Shown here in pieces: positions 55,977-64,000 of a stretch of 64,000 bases of DNA (its first letter is position 1; every line of letters begins with the position of its first letter). Origin of the DNA: Bemisia tabaci (lineage: Eukaryota; Arthropoda; Insecta; Hemiptera; Aleyrodidae); the NCBI RefSeq assembly GCF_918797505.1, contig NC_092800.1, positions 45,935,864 through 45,999,863 on the forward strand. The letters run 5' to 3'. Under the pieces are notes generated by a model. The model saw nothing but the letters and a program-made list of their open reading frames with translations. It did no database searches and had not been told where the DNA came from. A program made the translations under genes and the position numbers.

Positions 55977-57775
55977 AAAATTTGCCGAATTCACTCCACA
56001 ATTAAAATAATTAATTTTTCCTCAAAACTTTTAGATGCCTTATATTGCATAACGAATAAAATTCTGCAAATGAAGTCGACGAAACAAACTTACAAGTTTT
56101 CGAGAAAACTAATTTTCGATCAGGAAAAATTTCGTATCATCCGTAATTTCAACTTCTTTCCCACGTAGCATGACAGTACTCTCAGTATGCGCTTACGTCT
56201 TACGTGGTAAATTTAATGACGTCATTCTCCGTTTACTCGGCAATTAGTATGATACGATCCTCACTCCTCGCACCTGGGGGGTTTTTCTAGTGTTCTAACT
56301 CGCAGTTTATCAACGAAGTGACGTATTATCAGTGGCGCACTATCGTAGGTCAGTCTCAAACGCCCGCAAGCCCACTATTTTCTACTATCAAATTCAATTA
56401 AGATTTTTATTTCGCTAGCAAGATTGAGGCCAGAGGAAAATATCTTAGAGACCGTGCGATTCTTTCGGTAATGCTGTGTTGCGTTGAGCAGGTTGAATAG
56501 AAAGTTTGTCCCACCAACCTTTCATCTATAGAATTAAAAAAATATGCAATTTTTTTGTAACGGTGAGACATGAAAATCTACTGCGCCGAATCTCACGAAT
56601 TTTTTCTTTTCGATTGTAGCGATGCGTTTGATGTGCCAAAGGTCAGATTCGAGCCTTTTACGTTCTTTCCATTTGGAAAAGCCGAAATTTAGTGTTATAT
56701 ATTTTATAAACGGTCCTCTCGGACAAAAGGTACAAATGGACTAAATTAATTTAACGATGAGAAACAACTCTTCTTGATCCATCTTCAAAACAGCAAGCGT
56801 GCCATTTTTTCCGATTTTAGGTAGGTGATTTTATGGATGTGTCAGAAATAGTGGTTCATTGTTGGAAAATGAAATTCAAATCATCCGTAGGTTTAGTCCG
56901 AGCAGACAGCAAGATACATGTATGTATCTCGAACAGATAACTATTCGTGCTTCCCGGTTGGTTTGTTGCCAATCCATCTCAATTGAAGGCGAACTTCAGT
57001 GGGCGCAACTACAAGCTGGTTGACACTTCATCTATTTTCTTAATTAAAGCATCAATCTGTCAATATATAATTCGATCGTGTTCCTCTTTTGACATTATTG
57101 CCTATCCAGCAAAATTGAAGGCACAATTTACATTGTCGACACAGAAAACCTTTTATCGAACTCGAAAATTTGACAAAATTAAACCGTTCAGAGCTAGTTG
57201 TAAAAAATTGAGTTAATTTTCCAGTTAAATGTAGTTAATTTTCCAAATAATACGCAGACGGGCTTTGTAATATCATTTCTCTCAATAGCTTAGTGTTGAA
57301 TTTTAGTTTGCTTCAAATGATCTGTAAGTTACTATTTTCGAAAATGTTTACTCTTATGCTTAACACCCATCAACTTTCCTGCAATATCCAATTTTCTTTA
57401 CGGTTTTTGTCTTTGATTCTGTTCCAGGTAATAAGGAAACAGCATTTTCAAATATTCTCATTCTCAAATTACCTCGACAATGTGGTGAGTCAACTCATGG
57501 CATGTTTTTATGTTCACTAAAATATTGTGTGGGAGGAGGCTCCTTGTAATATTTTGTCTTTGCAATCGATGAAAAAAGGTTCGCGATGAAGTCACCTCAA
57601 TCTGTAAGGGCTCATGCTCATGGCTTGATCGTCCCGTCCCGCGAGCCGGTGCTCATTAAACACAGACCAAGATATTCCTCAAGCGCCGCGCTTAAGCCAC
57701 GTTTCCACAGAACGCGGGCGGCAAGAAGTCAATCGCGCGAATCGCCATTGACCACTTGACCAGTCACTGATAAAG
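55977..57775. other. No gene recognised
   Basis: About 1.8 kb. The 89-codon plus frame at 56947 and the 75-codon frame at 57293 show no family features. AATTGAAGGCGAACT near 56980 resembles a word in the repeat at 61800-62080. Confidence 0.35.
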
Positions 57776-58575
57776 GAATGGAGCTTGTGCATGCTACTGG
57801 GATTTGCGCGAAAGATGAACAATTTTACATAAAATTTCAGGAGAAACACATTGACGCCACTAGATTTCTCAGAAACGAACTCTCAAGTTTTTAAAAGACC
57901 TTTCAAGTTGAGGACATAATTCAGTGGTTCCTTAAAGTTATGAGAGGGTTCAGTTTACCTCTGTGTCTAGTCAAACTCTCCACGCATACAAGAAGTAAAT
58001 CTTTTCGCCGGCAGAGATGCAGAATGACATTCGATTTCGTTAAAAAGTGACATTTCATTGTCCAAGAAATGTCAACCATTTTTCATGGGTTGACTATGCA
58101 ACCCGGAAAAATTATTCTAGAATTCGATAAGAAAGTTTACAATTTGGCTCGTGATTTTTTCTTCTTTTTTTTAAATTCAATTTTAAGATTTTACTCTTTT
58201 TTAGGTTTCATGCCAAACCAAGTCTAAAGCAGAATTTTCAAAAAAAATTTCAACTTTCATTTTGAAGTATCATGAAATTTGGCATCTGCGTTAGCAGACT
58301 TACTACGGCTGAATCGTTAGAGCCTCCACACCTTGTTAATAGTGTTAGTGTATCTGCTCCTTGTATGTAGAATATAGATATAGAGTTGGACTCTCATGGT
58401 GTACGGGATTCCCTCCATCACAGTCTAGACATTGAGAGATTTTTTCATAGGTTGAGGGTTCATTTCGAAAAAAAACCAGTGGCACCGTCTTAATAATCGT
58501 GTTTCTGGAGAAATATTAAGTATCTAGCATTACTTAAAGCGCAAATCCCCGTAGAAAGCGAAAGCTCCATTTCCA
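57776..58575. mobile_element. Family G foldback, copy 3, about 800 bp
   Basis: AATGGAGCTTGTGCATGCTA and GGGATTTGCGC on the left pair with GCGCAAATCCCCGTAG and GCGAAAGCTCCATT on the right. Inner blocks correspond to copy 2. The central 58000-58320 is extra sequence absent from copy 2. Confidence 0.65.
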
Positions 58576-58731
58576 TTGCCAGCGCTTGTCGCGATGTCGC
58601 ACGGGAAAGACGAGTTTACGTCGGAGACACAAGACGGCTAGGTAAAATGGCGTTATCCAACTTTTTTACGCCCACAACCAACGGTCTAGGGCTGAGGACG
58701 CAAATGGGATTTGTTGCAGCCCTACGTATGG

Positions 58732-59190
58732 GCGTATTTCTACCAAGCAGAATTATATGTGCGTTCATGTGGGATAGATAAGCTATGCTCGTAGGTTGAG
58801 GGCCGTAAGCGTGAATGGGAATCACATTGCATTAGTGACGTCAGCGGTGACGATGAAGCCGTGAAACGACGATCCGAGGTATTAACTCATGAACCCTCTC
58901 TCACGGCTCATGAGTCCTACATGTAGTTGGCACATGGTTCTGTTTGCTGAATTGGAAAAGCGAGATTTTACATTCTGCCAAACTGAACTATGCGCCAACT
59001 CTTTGCGGGACTCATGAGCCGTGGGTATGTGTCTGGAGCGTTGTGGAGAGGGTTCATGAGTTAATGCCTTGGATCGTAGCCGCTGACGTCACTGGCGCGT
59101 CCCGATTCCCATTCATTCTTACGGCCCTCGAATAACGAGCACACCCCATCTTGCCCTCCTGCATATGGTTCTGTTTGGTAGAAATACGTC
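58732..59190. mobile_element. Foldback of 459 bp with family E-like ends
   Basis: GCGTATTTCTACCAAGCAGA pairs with CTGTTTGGTAGAAATACGTC. Inner arms pair GAGGGCCGTAAGCGTGAATG and TAACTCATGAACCCTCTC with CATTCATTCTTACGGCCCTC and GAGAGGGTTCATGAGTTA. Arms are about 200 bp. Confidence 0.75.
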
Positions 59191-60466
59191 TATATACCGC
59201 ACTGAAAATTCACGTAAATAAGACACAGGTTTCTCTGTTGCTTGTGTGTGTCCATAAACTTATGAACATGAACCAATCAACGCATTCGATGAATTACAAT
59301 AGTATTTTAATTTGAATAGTTTCAAGCGTGTTTCGGTTTGTTTTATCCTTATCTTAGTTGTATAAGCATTGTGTCTAATTCTGCATGTAAGGAGTTCACA
59401 CGTTGTGTCTCCGACGCCAATTTTTTGCGCGACGAATTTGGCGCCACCCGCGCCCTGTGAAAAGGCGGCTTCGCAATCCGCCTCGCCTCGTTGAGGAGCG
59501 AGCGCCAGTGTTAACAACGAGCGCTGTTGCCAGACTCTCGGGAAAAAACCTGGCATTTCCACGGGGAAATTGAGGGACCCGTTGGTCGTCAAGCAACGTC
59601 GACAGTCACGACTCGTGAGGCGAAGTCGGAGCGGAGATGTTATCAAGAGGAGCTTCATTGTTGTGCTTTAGGACAGCTTATCCATGCGTTGCCGATTATT
59701 ATTCTATCGAACGTCGCGGGGTGGGGGTGAGGAGGGTGGGGGTGAGGAGGGTGGGTTTTCGCGATGGGGATTGGCGACGCCGCACAGTGCGACCCTCCGT
59801 GGGCGAAAATCAAAAATTGACAACTGGACATTTGACTATTCTTTTGTGCGTTTGTCATTTTAAAGATATCCCTGACTCACAATGATGATTAATTTTCAAA
59901 TTTTGCGCCTGAAGTTAGTTCAAATCTGGATGGAAAGTGGGCGGAATATGAGTCGAGAATCCCTGGTCCTTTGAAATATACAGGAAAATGACGACAACTT
60001 CAAATGAAGATTTCTCGCTTGAAACGCAAAATGCTCTGGGTGGTTGATATTTTCTTAATCCTCAGATATCCAAATTCAATTCTACCAAAAAGATTCTTGC
60101 GACTATCAGAGATATTTGCAGTTAAATTTTGGGTGTTTCACGTTGCTTTTACATTGTTAACATAGGGCTGATTTGAGGTTGCCAACTTCAAATGATCGTT
60201 TCTCGAAAAATTTGCAAAAAAACCTGAGATTTAACATTTTCTTATTCCTGGAGTGTTTTACTTTGATAGTGTCAAAGGGTCTTCCTATGTCAGTGCTACT
60301 ATCTTCATTATTTAAATTTGAGTGTCCTTTACCGATTTTTGTCCGCATCGTCCATAAGGATGCCTCACTGTGCGCCGGCTTATCAGCCATCGCTCAGTCG
60401 AACGGGAAAATCATCGGAAGTTTATCCGCTTATGCCAATGCTTGACCGGAGGAGAGGGCGAATACT
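59191..60466. other. No gene recognised; G-rich tandem repeat inside
   Basis: GGTGGGGGTGAGGAGG is repeated (59717-59757) and has quadruplex potential. Short frames on both strands show no family features. Confidence 0.4.
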
Positions 60467-60719
60467 CTGCCGTGCTAAGGAAAAACGCCGTATGAATCTT
60501 CAGGCGTTGCCAAATTTCCCTTTATAAAACACGAATTTCCGGGTAAACGTAGGAATATTTTTCTTCCAATTTTTCAGATAATGTTGTTTGCAATTCCACC
60601 TAAAGTTCCTGAAATTTTTAAGGAAAAATATGTATAACTTTCCTCAATAATAAACATTTTATTGAAGGAAATTTGGCCAATCTCTGATGTTCATACGGCG
60701 TTCTTTTTCAGTACGGCAG
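60467..60719. mobile_element. Family A element, copy 12
   Basis: CTGCCGTGCTAAGGAAAAAC and GCGTTCTTTTTCAGTACGGCAG are the ends. Confidence 0.8.
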
Positions 60720-60773
60720 TATTGGCAGCTTGATTTTTGCGCTCTGGACGTCCGCGTACGTGCACACTACGTC

Positions 60774-60897
60774 GCTCCTCTGACGCAAGGGCGTATCTTG
60801 ATTTCTACGTAGGCCCTTTGCTCCATACATCTCTACGTTTTCCAAGGCTCATGCGGAAATAGGGATACGCCCTTACGTCAGAGGAGCCACCATTAGA
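60774..60897. mobile_element. MITE of 124 bp, GCTCCTCTGACG ends
   Basis: GCTCCTCTGACGCAAGGGCG pairs with CGCCCTTACGTCAGAGGAGC. The partial copy is 48281-48380. Confidence 0.75.
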
Positions 60898-61081
60898 GAT
60901 GAGTTGTTAAACCCAACAAAATCGCCAACATAAATGCATCTCATTGACGTTATTTCAAATTTCAGACCGATACGTCATCAGTACGTCATCAATAAATATA
61001 CGAAGTGGTTATTCATATCGGTACCGAAAGGTCAAATAAAAAGTTATTCACCGGTACCATATTCCAAACCAGCCAATAATT

Positions 61082-61339
61082 GAATCAGTGAGAACGAAAA
61101 CACACCAACTCGAAAAAATGAAAATAATCAAGACATACACAAAACTGCACAGTAGATGAAGAATGTAGTCCAAGAAAAAGATTTTTGGTGCCGAAAGACA
61201 AGTATTACGGAGCATTTTAAAGGTCTAAGATGGAACAGATGCGCTAACTTCAATGACCTGTATAAAAACTGACTGTCTTCAATGAAAATGTAACATTTTC
61301 GAGTTATCGAGTTGGTGTGTTCTCGTTCTCACTGATTCA
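61082..61339. mobile_element. Family F element, copy 2
   Basis: GAATCAGTGAGAACGAAAAC pairs with GTTCTCGTTCTCACTGATTC. AATT flanks both sides. Internally very similar to 17609-17850 (AAAATGAAAATAATCAAGAC shared). Confidence 0.8.
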
Positions 61340-61799
61340 ATTCTCCCTGTAATTAACAACATTATAAAATATAAAATGGTGTGATTTTGTAAAGTTTTAT
61401 TTCAGTGAATAATAATTTCTGCAAAGTTATACTTTCAAAAATTCTAAACAAAAATTTTTACACTAAAGTTCAAACTTACAAAAAACTCATCAAATGTAGA
61501 TTAATGATGTGGTTTTCCATAGGCGTGCGGACAAATCGACGGCGCAACTCGCCAACCAAGTATCTCGGTTTTCGACGTTGTAGACTTCCTGTCATTCTGA
61601 ATTTTTAAAATGGAAATCTTCCCAATTTCAATTTTTGAAAAATTCTAGGATCTTTCCTCCCTGTAAAAAGTGCGAGGAATGATTTTGATTTGTTGATAGA
61701 ACAGGGCCGGAGATTTTTAAATATCGCAAACGAGATACGTATAGTTTAAGATTTCCACCGTCAAAATTCCTTTCTACCTCGATAAATCACATATTCACT
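61340..61799. other. Family H fragment, no gene recognised
   Basis: CGACGTTGTAGACTTCCTGT near 61570 is a family H word. Remainder AT-rich. Confidence 0.35.
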
Positions 61800-62080
61800 G
61801 TGTTTTTACTTTAAAAAATATGAACATGGCCACATTACTCCAACCAACCAGTACTGCTCCCAAGCTGCTTACATTGCCTATTTCAGCACTGAAGGCGAAC
61901 TGGTTAGAATGAGTGTGAAACGGTGCACTGTTAGTTGATAGTAGTCCTTTCACACAATTTTTAGGGCGAATGAACTTCGCAATATTACTGCATGCAGCTA
62001 TAACTGCTCCTAAGCCGCTCACATTGCCTACTTTAGTATTGAAGGCGAATTGGTGAAAATGAGCACGCAGTATGCAGTAT
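61800..62080 (+). repeat. Two-copy tandem repeat, 150-bp period
   Basis: ACTGCTCCyAAGCyGCTyAC then ATTGCCTAyTTyAGyA occurs at 61852 and 62002, followed by TGAAGGCGAAyTGGTn. Confidence 0.7.
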
Positions 62081-63079
62081 TATATTTTTGTAATCAAGTA
62101 ACTTTTAATAATTCGTTCCGAGTTCTGACATGGTCAAACTTACTTGCGATCAATCGCACTGATTTAGTAAAAAAAACTTCAGCGGATTTCGAAGGACGAT
62201 AACCCTTGCGCATGAGCCTAAAGTATCTATCATTCTCAACAGGGTGGCATGAAACGTAAGAAAGAAATGATAGATTGGAAATTTCTGTGATACATTTCAT
62301 GAAATTTCACGAGGCTGTGAAATATTTCATATTTTTTAGGGACTAGAGTATGCAACCCGCACTGAAACACACAAAAACAGAAGAAAGTCACAATCGAACA
62401 TTTTGCGGAACATGAGAAGGAACCGGTATTTTTCAATGTCTTTCATACATTTCTGAAATTTCATGAAATATCTCACGTGAAATTTCAAGATTTTATTTTT
62501 TATGAAATTTCGCTACCCTGATTCTCAACCTAAATATCAGCAAAATTCAGAGAAATGAAAGCAAGATTCTTTTAAGGTAAAAAGGTAGTGTCGATGCAGA
62601 GGTTGATTACTGTATCGAATGTAACGATTTTTCCAAAAAGATTTCATCATTTCTCATAATTTCGCCAATTTTTTGGCTGAGAATGATTCTGGAGGCTCAT
62701 GCTCAGGGGCTATTTTCTTTTTTTTTTTTTGGCTGAAATGCAAAATCTGTTCAATTTTTTTACTAAATCGATGCGATACATCGTCCACCAGTTCGACCAC
62801 TCAAGAACCCGGGAGAAATCGCCGAAAAGAAATACAGGAGTGCGAGAAATGTGTCGAGTCTCTAAAATGTTGCTCCCAGGATCGATATCGGCAACGCTGT
62901 CCAATCAAACGCCAGCTCACAACGCATCTCTTTACATCACACCTATGATATAAGTAAACTTTTAAACCCGATATCGCAACCTTTGGCGGGCATCAAACGT
63001 AATTAACCCGGCCGTAGCATTCATATTCAACAGGTGTAAATCAAAACAAAGCGACACCTGTGACATGGAGGAGGTGTAC
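62081..63079. other. No gene recognised
   Basis: TTTCATGAAATTTCACG words recur in both orientations near 62285-62515. Overlapping short frames at 62673-62953 show no family features. Confidence 0.35.
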
Positions 63080-63345
63080 ATAGCCCCCCCCCCCCCCCCC
63101 TCGCCCGAGCGGGGGAGACGGGGGGCTAGTCGGGAGCGGGGGGATGGGGAGGGGGTTTTGCGGGTCGAGCCAACACCGCTGAGTGATCTGGAAGTCACGA
63201 AACGCCGACAAGAATTTCCTGCTCCGCAAGTTAACACCGCACCGCGCGCCGTGAAATATTTAATTGATCGACCACGAGAAATTGTTTGTTACTCTCTGCA
63301 ACGGGGAGAATGGACGGCACTCATTTGGCGAGGATACTAACCCGA
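63080..63345. other. Poly-C tract and G-rich patch
   Basis: About 21 C bases in a row (near 63081-63101) are followed by several G runs to 63160, so either strand could form quadruplex structure. A 91-codon frame crosses it (P-rich then basic) with no family signature. Confidence 0.4.
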
Positions 63346-63487
63346 GCCCAAGTTGTCCAGTTTCCTAACGTTTGGCAACGTTGCTAATTTATTGGTAACC
63401 TAGGATTTTGCCCGTTTGAGCAGGGTCGTTTTTGCCGTATAGGTGAACTTTTTAGGTGTTTTGTCATGGGAACGGAGTTCCCCATGA

Positions 63488-63934
63488 TAGAGTCCCTTTA
63501 TACCCAGAGTAACGACAACTCGATTATCAGCTGACTGGCAGCCGACCTTGGCTGGCCATGGAGGCCGAAACTAGTGCACTCAAACGAACGATATTGGGGG
63601 ATAAGGATCAGGAATCCTGCGATGTCTGTCACACAGAAACAACAACATCAACAAATTGATCAATTAAAAAGAAAATGAGATTGGTTTGTGAATAATTTCT
63701 TAATCTATTTTCATTTTGGACCGATGGCAATAACAATTTACTCTTGATAAACCACAATTAGGTAATATTTTCATTATTCTTGTTCACATACGAGGTACCG
63801 CCATCTTGGTGCACTAGTTTCGGCCTCCATGAGCGAGAACCAATCAGAATTGGATTTTTTTTTAGGCCACTTTCAGCCCAATCCTGGCCCAACCAAAAGT
63901 GAGTTGTCGTAACTCTGGGTATAAAGGGACTCTA
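63488..63934. mobile_element. hAT-like MITE, TAGAGTCCC ends
   Basis: TAGAGTCCCTTTATACCCAG pairs with CTGGGTATAAAGGGACTCTA. A second inner pair is GGAGGCCGAAACTAGTGCAC / GTGCACTAGTTTCGGCCTCC. Perfect 8-bp direct repeats CCCCATGA flank it (63480-63487, 63935-63942). TAGAG fits the YARNG rule for hAT. Confidence 0.88.
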
Positions 63935-64000
63935 CCCCATGATATTAGAATCGTTCCGTTGCTTTCGCTATGGGATTCCCTATACCTCTGCGACCTTGAG

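Noticed and set aside
63065..63340. A 91-codon plus frame starting MEEVYIAPPPPPP
   Set aside because: It begins in a poly-C tract, and the remainder has no recognisable family or splice context.

Overview
The window reads as nuclear DNA of an insect. It is AT-rich, has one spliced gene with consensus GT-AG introns, and is packed with short inverted-repeat DNA transposon remnants. Several of the repeat families remind me of the whitefly Bemisia tabaci (Hemiptera: Aleyrodidae). That is an impression from memory and was not checked. Nothing bacterial is present (no operons, no CRISPR array), and I found no tRNA or rRNA.

The only well-supported protein gene is on the minus strand from 5965 down to the left edge. 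It has five exons of a hexosaminidase D-like (GH20) enzyme with an N-terminal signal anchor. All four introns join in phase, and the C-terminus lies beyond position 1. Every intron carries transposon debris: an inverted-repeat element with a LINE tail inserted into it (intron 4), two inverted-repeat elements (intron 3), two more (intron 2), and a LINE 3' end (intron 1).

The remaining 58 kb (5966-64000) is intergenic or intronic DNA without a convincing coding exon. It is a mosaic of non-autonomous elements. I sorted these into families labelled here: A (12 copies, ends like CTGCCGTGCTAAGG), B (GATAGACAAAG ends), C (CGTCACCTTCCGGCC ends), D (CAGTGGCGTGGCG ends with 8-bp target duplications, hence hAT-like), E, F, G, H, J, L and M, plus single foldbacks. 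Two further hAT-like elements have perfect 8-bp target duplications (27564-28123 and 63488-63934). No intact transposase or reverse transcriptase was seen, so all copies are non-autonomous or dead.

The most unusual structures are: a 1.05-kb foldback centred exactly on a family A element (36990-38035); two neighbouring chimeric family A copies carrying the same secondary insertion (32098-32556 and 32956-33451); a 949-bp element nested in a family B copy that itself holds a 78-bp perfect, spacerless palindrome (54848-54925); and a family D hairpin whose arms have been homogenised to each other (13115-13278). Several GC-rich islands, the best at 28190-29305, could be promoters or first exons of genes whose coding exons lie outside the window. 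No wholly new gene system could be supported. The interest here is in repeat structure and rearrangement.
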